Assembly: GCA_031216915.1 (NCBI GenBank)
Contig: CM062294.1
Span: 160,783,455 to 160,847,454 of the forward strand
Length of the DNA stretch: 64,000 nt
Direction of reading: 5' to 3'
Source: Pictodentalium vernedei
Taxonomy: Eukaryota > Mollusca > Scaphopoda > Dentaliida > Dentaliidae
The position numbers and the translations under genes were made by a program. Under the pieces are notes generated by a model. It did not search any database, was not told the origin of the DNA, and saw nothing but the letters and a program-made list of their open reading frames with translations. Each line of letters starts with the position of its first letter. Within the stretch, counting starts at the first letter, position 1. Positions 31,650-44,747 of this stretch are shown piece by piece.

Positions 31650-32024
31650 ATGAACGCTTCCCAGACTATTAGAGCAAGGTTTCTTTTAAACATGCTGATG
31701 AGAGCATACGCAATCTGTGTGAACGAAGAACTACATCCCCTCTTGTTAGAACGATGCGTCGGATGTCGGGATCATCTAGACTTCGATCACGAGGATCATT
31801 CGTGTCTGACGATGGAAAGGGAAGATATGGTCATCAAGTATTTCGAAGCGGCGTTCGAACGCGTTCGAATCGACGAAGTGATCACGCTTTGGAGGAGATC
31901 AGTCTTCTGTAAGGATCGAGACAAGCCCACAGTTTCGGAAGAACTGAAATTGGCGTGTAGAAGTCTGATTTTAGAAGACAAGGGATGCATCATGAAATTA
32001 TTGCTGAAGGAAGCATACGTCTAA
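31650..32024 (+). CDS. Small Cys/His protein (copy 2), intact
   Basis: 124 residues, three substitutions against 5466-5840 (Pro-Ala, Arg-Cys and Thr-Ile). All six putative metal-binding Cys/His positions are kept. Function unknown. Confidence 0.7.
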   Translation: MNASQTIRARFLLNMLMRAYAICVNEELHPLLLERCVGCRDHLDFDHEDHSCLTMEREDMVIKYFEAAFERVRIDEVITLWRRSVFCKDRDKPTVSEELKLACRSLILEDKGCIMKLLLKEAYV

Positions 32025-32119
32025 GTTTTCTCGTTGATATAAATAAGGGAGAATAGAAAATAAAAATAAATACACACATAAAATTTTTTATCTAATATTA
32101 GAAAGAAAAAAACACAAAA

Positions 32120-32740
32120 ATGAGAACCTGAAATAAATTGTATCCGACGTTAGATGACGACGAGGATGAGAAGCCGAACGACGTTTTGCCAACGGCACCG
32201 TCGCTAGAAGAGAAAGAAAGAGGAGAGAGGTATCGCATCAATCAAATCAGTAGAATCCAATTGTATCTGACTCGAGAGAGAGATTCTCGCCATTATCTCA
32301 AGAAGTAGTATTCGCGTTTCCTAAAATTCGTCAACGCGGTCGACACGACACTCATCACGATTTCCATGGGTTTACAAGCGGCCGGCATCGGATTGTTGTC
32401 GATCGCGGTCGGTATTCCGATCGTGTTGACCATAGAAGGAGTGGCTCTCGCCGCCGGATTGTTTAGCACGCTCGGAAACTTTTTGAGTAGGAAATTATAT
32501 CTGAAGGCAAGGAAACACGAAAAGATTCGCGTCTTGGCCGACTCCAAGATCGACACGATATCCGAAATGATCTCGATGGCGTTGAAAGACTGTAGGATAT
32601 CGGATGGAGAATACTTCACGATATTGAGCGAGAAAACGAAATACGGTGCCATGGAAGAAGCTTTGAGAATCAAGACTCGTCAGATCATCAAGGAAGAGAT
32701 GAAGGATTCTCTCGTAGAAAAGGGGAGGAATAGAGGCTAG
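32120..32740 (+). pseudogene. Two-helix membrane protein (copy 2), two stops
   Basis: Shares the TGA at codon 4 (32129-32131) with copy 1. It has a private TAG at 32306-32308 where copy 1 has AAG. The membrane segments and charged C-terminus are otherwise the same. Confidence 0.7.
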
Positions 32741-32882
32741 GGAGGAATTCGGTAAGTTGATAGAACTCAAGAGCAGCGATTGAAAAAAATATATATATAT
32801 AATAAGAACAGAATTTTTTAAAAAGAAATATTAAATTTATATATAAAATAAAAACGAAATTAATTTAAATAACTCTCAAAAA

Positions 32883-34210
32883 ATGTATTGCGTAAAGTGT
32901 AAGAGAGTTACCGAGACGAGTAATTCTCGAGAAGTACGAACTAAAAACGACAGACAGATGCTTCGCGGAATTTGCGACGTGTGTGGTTCGATCAAGACTC
33001 GATTTGTCAAAAAAAAGAACACGAGCAAAGGTAAAGGCATCGTGAATAAAATGATCAATAATCTACCTTTCGAAATGCATATGCCGGGTCACAGTTTCAC
33101 GGGACCCGGAACGAAATTGAACAAAAGACTAAATGCCGATCTGACTCCTAAATCTTGGAGCAAACCCGTGAATAGGGTGGACGCGGCCGCATATGATCAC
33201 GATCTGTGCTACGCCGGACATCCCGACACCAAGACTCGCAACGACGTCTGCGATAAAAACATGTTGGCGAAATTGAAAGGTATATCGAATCCGACCAGGA
33301 GAGAGAGGATAGAACGTTCGCTGGTTGGTAATCTGACTGGTGCGAAACGTCGATTCGGATGGGACGTTCAAAAAAAAAGCGCATCGGAAAAGAAGAAGAA
33401 ACGATTATTGACGAGCAAATTGGCCGAGGAGTTACACAAACCCATCGTGTGTAAATTTCGAAAGAGAAGGGTGTTCGTGAAGGGTTTGGATGACATTTGG
33501 TCCGCCGACTTGGTCGACATGAGATCGTTTTCGAGGTGGAACGAGGGCGTCAAATATCTATTGACGGTCATGGACGTTTTTTCCAAATACAGTTGGATCA
33601 GAGCTTTGAAGAATAAATCGGGACCTTGCGTCGCCGAGGCTCTGAAGAGCGTGTTCGACTCGTCTTCTCAAAAACTAAATAAATTGTGGGTGGGCAAGGG
33701 AAAGGAATTCTACAACAAGCATGTTCGTCGATTAGTCGACCTCTACTCGATTGAAAACAAAGCGAAAGCCAGCGTGATGGAACATTGGAATCGAACGATG
33801 AAGGAAAAGATGAACAGATACTTTACGGCGAATTCGACTAAGAAATACATATATGCTCTGAACGGTCTGGTCAAAGATTACAACAACATGCGACACAGAT
33901 CGATCAAGATGACTCCCGCTGAAGCTAGCGATCCTCGAAACGAGAAACGGTCTACACGAATCTATATCCTGAGAGATCTAAGATCAGGAAGAAGTCTAGA
34001 ACGCCGAAATTTGCGGTCGGCGATCGAGCGAGTATCTACGCTTATAAGAAGCACATCGAAAAGGGTTATACTCCTCGATGGACCTCGGAAATCTTTGTGA
34101 TAATCAAAATATTTCACACCGATCCGGTGACTTACGAAATCGAAGCTTCGGATGGAGAAAAGATCATCGGAAAGTTTTACGAACAACAACTGCAGAAGAC
34201 AAATTTTTAA
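32883..34210 (+). pseudogene. Zinc-ribbon + PLA2-like + integrase fusion (copy 2)
   Basis: Same three modules as 6700-8027, with a few substitutions. The zinc ligands and the PLA2-like GPG and DHDLCY motifs are kept. The integrase again has Gly for the second catalytic Asp (codon 33693-33695) and the same single-base loss near 33943-33946, so the chromo-like end is out of frame and closes at 34210. Confidence 0.85.
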
Positions 34211-34260
34211 TAAGAAAACAATTTTTTTTTATTTACTCTCTTTAACATTTTCTTGTTTAC

Positions 34261-34282
34261 ATATATATATAGGAGAGAAAAA
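34261..34282 (+). promoter_or_regulatory. Promoter-like motif before capsid gene (copy 2)
   Basis: Counterpart of 8078-8100, about 80 bp before the ATG at 34363. Confidence 0.5.
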
Positions 34283-34362
34283 TAATAATAAAAAATAATT
34301 AAAACTATTTTTAGATAAAAAAGCAAGCTAATTAATAAACAAAAAACAAAAACCCTTCAAAA

Positions 34363-35625
34363 ATGGCAAATATACTAGATATCGCACAAAGCATAGTGAA
34401 AGATGAAAGTATTCAAGAATACGAGGTTCACGAATGTGAACCGATAACCGGAACGAGTTTGAACAATGCAGGAGAGATAAGAATCAATGTCGAAACCCAA
34501 GATCTATTCGTCCATCCTAGCGAGAGTTACATAGTGTTGCAGGGACGTCTCACCAAGGAAGATGTAACCGACTACGCCGACGACGACACGGTTACTCTAG
34601 CCAATAATGGCATCATGCATCTATTCAGTAATATAAAATACTTGCTATCCGGATAAGAGATAGAATCTGTGTTTCATCCCGGTCAGGCCATCACGATGTT
34701 CGGACTCTTGACGTATCCGGATGATTTTTCGAAATCCAGAGGACTTAATCAGTTGTGGATGAAAGACACCGTCGGCCCTGCTAGCGCCGGCGTCGTCGCC
34801 GTCGCGAAATTCGACTACGTCGTCAAGACGCCCAGACCTAAAGAACGTTTTCATTCAGGATACCTTTGAAACACAACTTCGGATTCGCAGACGATTACAA
34901 CAAGATCATGTACAGATTCAAACACAATCTGACGTTGATTCGAAAAGGAAACGACGATGCAATAGTGAGACTCACTGCGACCGATGCAGGTAAGATAACT
35001 CTACACAAGATATCATGGTTTGTTCCGCACGTGCAGCCTTCGATCGTGGAAAAAACGCGTCTCTACAAGATCATAGAATCCAAGAGTAAATTACCCGTGG
35101 GATTTAGAATGAGACAGTGCGACACGGCTAGCATTCCACTCTCCACGAATCACTCAATTGGAGATTGATGGTGAAATCCGTTTCTGAGAGACCGTGTTTC
35201 ATCATGGTTGCGTTTCAGACTGATAGGGATGGGTCTCAGGAAAGGAATGCGTCGCTGTTCCATCACTGCAATTTGAGAAACACGCCATGCGATATCCAGC
35301 AATCGATTACAATGCATTGTTCGACAAGAACGATTTCTGCAGACTGTACGGCGACACCGCTGATTTTAGAAAGAAGTATCATGGTCTAGACGAATTGATG
35401 AGCAACCCTAACATATCTCCCAGCGAATACAAGTCGATGTATCCCATGTTCGTATTCAACGTCTGTAAACAGAGTGAACGAATCAAGAGCAGCGTCTTAG
35501 ACATTCAGATCAAGATGCAGTTCGATAGGAACGTGCCGAGAAAAACCGAAGCCTTCGCCCTGGTCCTATCGGACAGAGAATTACAATTCGAATCGGATGG
35601 AAATAAGATGTCGATCATTCGATGA
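34363..35625 (+). pseudogene. Major capsid protein (copy 2), stop and deletions
   Basis: Same family and start as 8179. A private CAA-to-TAA change (34654-34656) ends the first frame after 97 codons. The one-base loss of copy 1 is absent here. The two older frameshifts (near 34852 and 35161) are present. A private 16 bp deletion near 35281 removes the QVFLN segment and shifts the frame again. Confidence 0.75.
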
Positions 35626-35664
35626 GAGACGTGTGTGAAAAAAATAAAAAAAAAAATAAAAAAT

Positions 35665-35784
35665 AATGAGTAATTATTAAAAACAAAAAAAACAAAAAAA
35701 ATAAAAGTAATGAGATCTAGAGAGATTGAACATCTTTCTAAATCTCATTACTTTTTTTTTTGTTTTTAATAATCACTCATTATT
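35665..35784. terminator. Convergent-gene hairpin 1 (copy 2)
   Basis: Counterpart of 9494-9619; core stem-loop at 35706-35752 with AGTAATGAGATCTAGAGA. Confidence 0.6.
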
Positions 35785-35810
35785 TTTTTAAATTAATTAT
35801 TTTCACACGT

Positions 35811-37163
35811 TCACTGTTTGTTCAAAGGATCTAGTTCGATCAGTAGGCTCACCCCGGAAGTGGCGGCTTTGGGATTATTGGATTTCATAATGAAATTAAT
35901 CCTGTCTCTGGCGTTCACTTTGAGAGACGTGCCGAACGTGCTGACATTTACGTGTTGATTCTCAGTCTTTTCAACGCTGTATCTCTTATCGCTCTCTACT
36001 CCATTCACCGCGAGATTGACAACCGCTCTGTTATTGAAATCCGTGGAAGCCAGACCCATTCGTATGATTTCACCTCTTAACGGCATGGGATATCCCACCT
36101 GAAATTGTTGCGATCCGCTACCTCCGTTTCCGAAAGACCACTCGGTTTTTCCCATCTCTAACGTGCCAGCCTCCTCGGCGCACACGGTGATCAATTTTCT
36201 AGTGTATTTGACTCTTTCCACCACTGAAATCAGGGCGCAGGCATCCGTCATGTTCACGGGATCCGGTAGATTCGTGAGCGCATATCCGCCCATATCTAGT
36301 TTACCTTCCATGATGTCGCCCTTTCTCCAGACTGAGTTGTCGTCCACGTACTTCCTGCTGACTGTGCTGGAATCGAATTTGGGTTCGTGATCGAGACCGA
36401 ATAAATTGTGACCATTCATGTTGATGCCACCCTCCATGGTTCCGCCAGATTGTTTGTTCAGGTAGAGATCATCCACTTGCAATTCTACGTATTCTTGTGA
36501 TCGTATCACGGCAGAATCTACATAGGCCTTGTTGACCGTGGTTGAGTCCGCATCCGCGTCGTCGACCTTTGACAGATTCAATATCTTGTTGAATCCCGCA
36601 TTCAGATCCGATTTCATTTCTCGTCTGTCAGACTTTCTCTGTTCCAGATCTACGTAGTTTTTGGTCGCCCCGTCCTTGGTATTCGTGGGAGTGGCCACGT
36701 TCGTTATCTTGTTAGAATGCTAGAATTAGCATTCAATTCCGAGTGCATCGTTTTCTGAACGTATCTACTTCTCAGATGTTCGCTGAATCGCGCGTGAGAG
36801 TCGTCCGCGTTTTTCTTGGTCATAGCAACGGTGGGATCTATGGGATTGACGACGTTCACCAAACGTTTAGATTTCAGATCGAGATCGTCAGTCATCCACA
36901 TAATTATCTAGCATGATTTGTTCAAAATCCGCGTTCCCTCTGCCAATGTATTTTTTAGTCGCCGCATCTGTGAGATCTATTGGCTCGGGAAGATTGTAGA
37001 GCTTCTTATCGTTCATGTTCAAAGGTTCCTCTCGAGGTTCGTATCTCCGAACGTAACATTCATCCAAGTTGGCAACGTCATAACCACCACCAACTTCGAG
37101 CGTCTTCCTGTTCTTTTTGGGTCGACTTTCGTCGTCACTTCCACCAAATTTATCGACTGGCAT
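35811..37163 (-). pseudogene. Fibre-like repeat protein (copy 2), two frameshifts
   Basis: Same repeats and beta-rich C-terminus as 9645-11005, from the ATG at 37163. It shares the frameshift near 36705-36716. A private 8 bp deletion near 36895 adds a second break. Confidence 0.65.
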
Positions 37164-37313
37164 GTTGTTTTGAGGTTTCTGTTTTAAAATATATTTCAAA
37201 CGCAGTTTATTAAAAATGAATTATTTCACTTATTTTTATTTTTCGTTTTTATTCAATTAAAATTTTTTAAAATAATTTTTTACCTTTATATATACTATAA
37301 AAAAAATCTCTCT

Positions 37314-37748
37314 CTAATGTAAATCATTGAGAATGTCTTGAAACCGATCTCCTTCAGACCATCTCTTGAGAACTTAGAGACACAGGTGACCGCAAAACAC
37401 TTGATCTTGCGATTGCACTTGTTCCGTGTTGTAACGAACCATCGATTTGTTGAAATAGTTCTTTATTGTTTTTGGAGGTGAGATTCCGTAGCTGTCGAAA
37501 TAATAATTCTTCTTCTTCCCGTTCTTGAACCACGCCACCCAGTGAGTGCCTTCACCCGATAAATTGTCTAGATTTAAAATTTCGCATTCCGATTGTCGAG
37601 GACTTCTCTTTGGCAAGGCATCTCTGGAAAACACGCCTAGAAAATCTTTGATTTTCAAATCCTTCACTGCATTTGACAGATTGATGTTGGATAGGGGTTT
37701 GTTAGGTAAAACGACACCTTTTACGGATATCTCTATTTTCTTATTCAT
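37314..37748 (-). pseudogene. Adenain-type cysteine protease (copy 2)
   Basis: As 11156-11590 with the same TAA after LCL (about 37374). It keeps His in the FCGHLCL active-site stretch, where copy 1 has Gln. His and Asp of the triad are present. Confidence 0.85.
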
Positions 37749-37813
37749 AAATGTGTATATTTTTTTTTTTAAATTATGTATTTATTATAATTCACTAAAA
37801 TGACGTTATTTTT

Positions 37814-40800
37814 TTATATTTTTCTTTTTCTTTTTAAACTAACTCTCTCGATATCTCTATCGACTTCCATAATCTTGAATCCATCTACTTCCTCTTGATT
37901 TTCTGGAATCCTATCATCCTTAATCATATCTGAAATCCTATCATCTAAAATTATATCCAAAGTCCAATATCCAAGTGCCAAAGTGCTTATTTTATCATCT
38001 AACACGAATCTCTTATCGTCGTCGGCCGTCAGCGAAATCTTGTTGACTATTTCGGTATACAAGGCGTGAATTTCACTTCGAATCGATTTCATAGTCTTAT
38101 ACACCGGATCACTTCCTAACAGACAATCTTTATACTCTCGGAAAGAGATGTTTTTCTTCACCACGCACACTTTAACCCCTTTGCACTTCTTGATCTTTTC
38201 ATCTTCTAGACGATAAGCATACAGTTTGGGTCTCAAGCCCACGAATTCGACGATTTGTTTACCGCCGCTCTCGTCCTTAAATTTACCCAACACCTTCTTG
38301 TTGTCGTTCGACTGAATGTTGGATGGGTGATCAACAGAATAATTGCTTGTGTCGAACCACGTGGCAACGTCCGGAGATATATCTCGGTAGATATCTTTCA
38401 TCTCTATCTCGTAAACTAAACTGTCCATGTCGGTGAACAGTGGTTTGGGTTTCTCACCAAATTTTTGTTTGACGTAATCATAGTGAAACTCGTACATCAA
38501 TCGCTTGCTGATATCTAAGATGATCGGTCCGAGATAATACGGTTCGCCGAACTTCAGTTGCATCTTTTGCATGTGAACAGCCACTAGATTTTCGTTGAAT
38601 ATGGTTCGGTGTTTGTAATTGGGTTTCGCCACTAATTATTTAGCTTTTTTCTCAGACGTGACGAGTCGAACGTCGGTTCTCTGCATGATGTTTTCCATCG
38701 ATTTACCGAACACGCAGTTGTTCATGAGTTTGAAGAAATCTTTTTCGAAATCATTCTCGGCTCGAATTCTGAGATTCGTGTTCAGATCGATGTATTTTTT
38801 CATCCAAGGCTTTTCGTCGAATCGAATGACGTGATGTATGTCAACTAATTTCATCCCGTGATCGACATATTGTTTCAAATTCTTGCTGTAGATGACGTAC
38901 TTACGTTTGTTAAATAAATTGGGTATGAGTTTTTCCTCGTCTCCTTCGATCGGTTCCATTTGTTTGGGAGCCAGCGGATAATCGTTGTGTAGATGGTGTA
39001 ATTCTTCCGGATAGTTTAAATCGACTTCTAAAATGCAAGGATAGTCTCTCCATTTTTGCATCTCTTCTGGTTCCGTCACCCATTCGAAATTTCCAATCGG
39101 TAAAGGATGACTCATAGCCCAACCATACAGGTTATTAGCGTCCCAATACTGTATGTATTTATTCGATCGTTTCAAATCAAAACCTTCTTTCATGTAGGGA
39201 TTGTTAGCTTCAGAATATCTGTGAGATATCGAGACGCAACCTCCCGCAGCCCTTTCGAACATGAGCAACATGTCCACATCAGATAATAATTCCAATTGGA
39301 CTTCGGTGGTCTTCAACAGAGCGTCCCACGCCAGACCGGGTGTGGTGAAATACCAAGCCGGATCCAGATGTTAATTTCGATGACAGACGTCTCGAAAATT
39401 TTCGAACACGTCTGCCAAGAGCAGAACGTCGGTCTTCAGATAGAGATCATGATAATCTCTCATGGTTTTCATATCGAAAGATTTCCACACGTTTTTGGCG
39501 TGTTCATAATTCTTGTCGGAATGTCGGATTCGAATAATTTTGAATAAAAATCTTCTTTTGAAGGTAGTGCGGTGTCGTCGAATCTCTTTAGATCATTCAA
39601 GTAATCGTAAGGATAGACTCCTTTCCTCAACATTACGTCTACTCATTCTCCGAAATGTTCGCTCGTGATTTTAAATTTATCCTTGCTCATGTTATTGACT
39701 AATTTTTCCAGAGCGGTCGACATGAATTTAAAACTGTCGATGAATCGTATGCTTCTACAAATGGATTTCGTTTTTTCTTCCAAGGTCTCTCCGTCGATTA
39801 CTCTTTTCTTCTCCAAGACCTTCCATTTTGTGAAGGAAATGTATCTTTCTTCGCTGTTCATGATACAATCTAATTCTCCGTCTGATGTGCCGAGATTTTT
39901 CATGAACAGATGACTGTCGAAACCCAAGAGATTGTGAAATATCACCGAATAGAAAACGGCATCTCGATATTTTAAATTACACTTGCTGTGAGCCGGACCG
40001 CGATACAGACCCGTGTAATGATCTTGGTCTCTGACCTTCTTATTTTACTCCGAATTCTCGTCGAACGATTGTCTGCATATGTGACATTCGGTGGCTCTGT
40101 TATTTTCATCCTGCTGCTCTCGCGTGATGATCATTTTGCCGGAGTTTTGAATTTATCATATAACATTTGAATTTTCGATTCTAACTCTTCACAAACCTTT
40201 GAGCCACGTCGTCATCACAATGTTTCGTGTAGGTGAAGGGACCATGTCGTGTTGCAAGTCGAAAGCGCATTTCACGTAAATGCAATAACCCGAAGGCATG
40301 TGTTTTTGATATCTTTTGACATAACTTAGAAGAGCATCAGGTTGGCAGGAACTTATTTTCACGGTGAAGCATTCAAAATCGGCGTACACGGCGAATGGTA
40401 CTTTTAACCTTCTATTGCGATTTTCAAACTTCACGATGGTGTTGGGTTTGAGCATTTCGACGGTGACACCTTGATTTTCGTTGCAATATTCCTGATGTTT
40501 CGCTAACGATTTTTTGCTGTGAAACATGTTCATGCAGTTGCAACATAACCATATCTTATGTTCATGTTTATTATTTTGCCTTGATAGTAATCGGCTCAGA
40601 TGTTTAACCCAACAATAATGACCATTCGAAATCAATAATAAATTAATCGTCTTTTCTCTTTCGAGAAACGAAGTCTGTCTGGGAGGATAGATCGTTTGTT
40701 TTTCATTGTTGTATCCCAAAACGTTCACCGCTATGGTGGGATTTTGAGCCTCGAAACGTTCGATGTGTTTTAACTGCATTGGAAAAGTCACTCCGGTCCA

Positions 40801-41616
40801 ATCGAGATTTTTTTTAGAAGTTTCCTCTTAATGAGAAACTCTCTCAGGATGGATTTTGATGGGGTATAAAGCGGAGGTGACTGCCCATTTAAAACACTGA
40901 TCATCTTTATTTCTCACGTTGACCATGGAGTGTTTTCTAACTAAGAAATACGGTAATTCCACATAGGAAGACCCTTTCAATGAATCGTTTTCAGTTATAT
41001 GAATTTCGAGTTTCCACACCTCATCGAACGTCCAATTACTACCTTCACATTGATAATTCGCAAGAGACATCAACATCTTGTCTTTCATCTTTTCGAAAAC
41101 GTCCGATAAATCTGAACCTCGAAGTATGGGTTCAACGTTAGATCTGAAAAATGCATTTGTCACAATGCTCTCGCCGGACTTCACATCGATTTTATTCATC
41201 ACGCAATGGAGTATTATCTTATTTTTTTGTCCCATGTTCATGTGTTCGTGAAACAAATCCAATACTTTTTTCTTCACCTGTTCCATGAACAATTTCGGAT
41301 CGACTTTCTTGAATGAGGGAACCACGTCAAAAGTTTTAAAAAAGCCTTTGATCACACTCTCCCGTTCTACAGGATTTGATTGGAATGCCTCCACGATGAG
41401 TCGTGCTACATATTTTTCTCCTTTCCCTTCGTCGATTGCTCGTCGAATTTCGTTCGATAAATCTCGTTTGTCTAGATTCTGAACTGCATCACTCGTTTTC
41501 GTTTTAGTTTTTTTTTTTTTTTCTTTTGAAACTTGAAGTTCTTCAACGGCTTTTCGTTTAGTCGTCTTCTCATTTTTCACAACTGATGCATTTTTTGACA
41601 TCGTTGCTATTGACAT
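37814..41616 (-). pseudogene. Protein-primed family B DNA polymerase (copy 2)
   Basis: Counterpart of 11656-15457. The N-terminal 260 codons from the ATG at 41616 are open here, so the poly-A change and the TGA near 15243 are private to copy 1. Motif A (YWDANNLYG) and motif B lie in one open frame (38636-39316). Copy 2 has a private TAA at 40828-40830 and shares the stops corresponding to 12478, 13216, 13488 and 13890, and the frameshifts. Confidence 0.9.
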
Positions 41617-42207
41617 TTTGTTTGCCTTTTCATCTCACAAACTATGTATCTCCTTGCGTATGATCTTTCTAATCTCATCACGCTCCACTTTTCCTTTTCT
41701 ATCGTCAGGCGTTACTGTCATCGGCTTATTTTTTTTCACAATTCGAGTCTGTTTAAGTTTGTTCACTTCCGATCTTTTGATTTTTTTCTTTCCATCGTTT
41801 CACAAACAATATTCCTGTATGACTCCAATTTTTTTTGATTTGGTTCTATGATTTCTGAAATGTGGAATTTTTAATTTTTTACAAATTAAACTGAGGTACG
41901 GTTTTCTCATTTAAATTTTCCATTTTTTTATTTGTTTGCTTCATTTGTAAGAATATTATTTTCGAATTTTGTATTTAAATAATAATTTGTTAATCAATTT
42001 TTTCATGTTCCTTAACGTGAAAAAAATTGAATTAATATGAGACTTTTTCACATAAAAGAAAATTAAAAATTAAAAAAACTTTTTTATATATATATAGAGA
42101 GAGAGTAAAAAAAAAAAAACAACTTTTTTAACAAATTATTATTTAAATACAAAATTTAAAAATATATATGCAATAATTTATAAAACAAAAAAAACAAATA
42201 ATCGATC
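41617..42207. other. Divergent intergenic region (copy 2)
   Basis: Counterpart of 15458-16053: a basic open stretch upstream of the polymerase, then AT-rich DNA with a TATATA-GAGAGAG motif at 42085-42106. Confidence 0.45.
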
Positions 42208-42654
42208 ATGACAACAACACCTAAAAGATGCGAATTGAAATTGAAACGAGTCAAAACGTGTAAGAAATTCGGTTATAAAATCTATAGATTACAACGACAC
42301 AACTCCATCAAATTGAATGAGGTCGAGATGAAGGGCTTAGAGCACAAACACGACAAATATAACATGCCTTTGAAATTGGACTAAATCATGCTCGATTTGT
42401 TTTACGAGTACCAAAGCGATCTACAGAAAATCGCCATCACCAAAGATAGAGAATTCGACAAGGACGATTTGTCATTGCCCTACGGAAGTTACATATATCC
42501 AAAAATCTCTCTCGAACTCGTCAACAAATCGGGTGGTGAGAGCGCGTCATTGATGTAAAAAAACTAAAAAAAAGTAAAGATAAACATTCAACACATTTTC
42601 GAAAAAGGAGGAGACACGACCGTCAAAATGCTAATAACAGACATGGAAATATAA
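42208..42654 (+). pseudogene. Unknown 148-codon gene (copy 2), three internal stops
   Basis: Same length and frame as 16054-16500. GAG replaces the first stop of copy 1. TAA, TAA and TAA remain at the other three positions. No length change between copies. Confidence 0.5.
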
Positions 42655-42698
42655 ACAATAGAGAGACTGATTTTTAGCAAAGAAGAAGGAAAAAAAGA

Positions 42699-42743
42699 AG
42701 TAATGAGATCTAGAAAGGTTGATCATCTCTAGATCTCATTACT
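42699..42743. terminator. Convergent-gene hairpin 2 (copy 2)
   Basis: Counterpart of 16545-16589, with one mismatch in the stem. Confidence 0.65.
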
Positions 42744-43154
42744 TTTTTTGGTTTTTGTTTTTTTTTTTTTTCCTTCTTCTTCTTCTTCACTATCGCTCAT
42801 ATATATTATAATAACGTTTCCTTTTTTCTCAATTTCGGCGTTGATTCTTCTTTTCTTTTTTTTGTGATATGTTACGTTTTTATAAGAACACATTTCTTTA
42901 TCCGAATCATAATTATGAACGAATGTTGTGCATCTCTTGGTAACACTCACATCATTTCCATTCTCTTCAGAAGGTAGTGGTGACGGTGGAAAGCGTCTCA
43001 TTCTTTTCAATTTCAACCATCTATCCTGCTCTTTTTTCAGTTCTTTCCTAAGATGTCCATCATTAGCGTCTAATCGTTTTTGCACATCTTTTTCACACTC
43101 TATCTCCCGATATTCATCATTATCGTCTAATTGTTTTTCCACCTTTTTATCCAT
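42729..43154 (-). CDS. Small highly charged protein (copy 2)
   Basis: 141 codons open from the ATG at 43154. Coiled-coil-like charged N-terminus, then MSDSEEEEEGKKKKTKTKK near the end, closing inside the hairpin. It overlaps the hairpin by 15 bp. In copy 1 a 2-base longer poly-T run cuts the frame. Unknown family; possibly a nucleic-acid or chromatin-associated protein by charge only. Confidence 0.5.
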   Translation of the reverse strand: MDKKVEKQLDDNDEYREIECEKDVQKRLDANDGHLRKELKKEQDRWLKLKRMRRFPPSPLPSEENGNDVSVTKRCTTFVHNYDSDKEMCSYKNVTYHKKKKRRINAEIEKKGNVIIIYMSDSEEEEEGKKKKTKTKKSNEI

Positions 43155-43213
43155 TTTATATTATTTTTATACTTTCTATGATTTATATTTTATATAATTA
43201 TATAATTTTTACA

Positions 43214-43825
43214 TTATAATAACATACTCAAAATCGGTATATTCTTAAATGGCGAATTCTCACCAAACAACAAACCCTTACCGAGTCGCTCAACGTTCCA
43301 TCCACTCTTCAGATAGAGACCGTTTCCACTCAAAGAGTTGCCACCTCTAACGGGTTCTAGATACAATCCTTCACCGCTGTCGTCTACGTGGACGCGACAC
43401 ACGGCTCCTCCCTTCTTCAAAAACAGTCTGCTGCCACCCATTAATTTCTCAACTGCCGAACTCGCGAGTCCCGAGAGAGCTCCCACGCCGAGAGTCTTTC
43501 CCAGAAAGGGTAATGCTTTTGCAGCAAAGGGTAATTCTTTTGCGGTGATTCCTGCCAACAGCGGTAGGATACCACCTTTCATTCTCAAATTGTATCTCAA
43601 TCGAGCGGGACTCAATCTCACCGTCAACCCTCTTCCATCACGAATCGCTTTCTCCATCCTTTTGATTTGACTTCTGGTCCAGGTGATCGAATCCTGACCG
43701 CCACTCGTCAGATCTTCGTGAGTGAATTTGAATCTCACTGCCTCGCCTCGAGTTGTTAACGCTCTCTTAAGTTTCTTCCTCTGTCCTGCGGATATGTTCA
43801 CGTTTTTAACCACGTATTGTGTCAT
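43214..43825 (-). CDS. Gly-rich virion-associated protein (copy 2), intact
   Basis: 203 residues, three substitutions against 17065-17676, same hydrophobic centre and GLYL/GLLF repeats. Confidence 0.6.
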   Translation of the reverse strand: MTQYVVKNVNISAGQRKKLKRALTTRGEAVRFKFTHEDLTSGGQDSITWTRSQIKRMEKAIRDGRGLTVRLSPARLRYNLRMKGGILPLLAGITAKELPFAAKALPFLGKTLGVGALSGLASSAVEKLMGGSRLFLKKGGAVCRVHVDDSGEGLYLEPVRGGNSLSGNGLYLKSGWNVERLGKGLLFGENSPFKNIPILSMLL

Positions 43826-43970
43826 AATTCATTTTTTAAAATATATTTTGTTCAATTGTTTTTTTTGTTTTAATGATAATTATATATATATTAAATATTT
43901 TTTGTAAATTAATATTGCGTTTATTTTATTTTCTTATTTATATATATACACAATATTTTTTTTTTTGATT

Positions 43971-44695
43971 TTATATTTCTCTTATGTGAAATCGTATCGT
44001 CACCCTCTCTCCGCGAAGATCTAACAGTTCACCATTTTGATCCGTCAATGTGGTTTTGAGACTATACAATGTGTCTAAAATCACTGGTAGATAAACTAAA
44101 TTTCGAGGTCATTCCATGATCTTATTACCAGGCGACACGTTTGGAAAGAAGGAACAGATCGTCGGTTGAGCGCTACCATTCACGTAGCTTCCAGCAATCA
44201 CATCCACGTTCACCAGAATGCTATTGACTGTGAGAATGTCAACTGTATTTTCAGATGCCTCGATACATCTTTCGATCGAATCCCAGCTTCTTGCCTATAG
44301 AATCGTCCTTGTTGAAATCCACTTGAAAATTATCTTCCAAATCCAACATCGTCTGTAAGGTATTAGGGTTGGGAGCGAGTCTGATCTTGTTGCTTCCCTT
44401 TCCATCCGTCTTCATTCGCGTCTGAATGTAATTGTTCAAATCGTCTATGTCGTAACTTTCTTTGGGAATTTGAATCTCCAACCAATCCACTCCGTCGGAA
44501 TACTTGAACGAGTTATTCTTTTTGGTGACGTTGGGAAAGGAATAATAAGTCTCCAGATTCACCAACACCATCTCGTATCTTTTCTCTCTATTCAATTTGA
44601 TGGAAGGTTCGAATTTTGTCACGAATCGAGTCGAATCGCCACTTACCACGGCTATTCTCGGCTATCTGTCCTAACAATTCTCCTTGTTCGAACAT
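43971..44695 (-). pseudogene. Minor capsid (penton-like) protein (copy 2)
   Basis: Retains an ATG at 44695 (MFEQGELLGQIAENS), which is ATA in copy 1. It shares the frameshift that follows, the one near 44258, and the TGA at 44109-44111. Confidence 0.75.
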
Positions 44696-44747
44696 TATAT
44701 TTTAATTTTTATTTTATTTTGCAAAAACTAAATTATTTGATGATTTA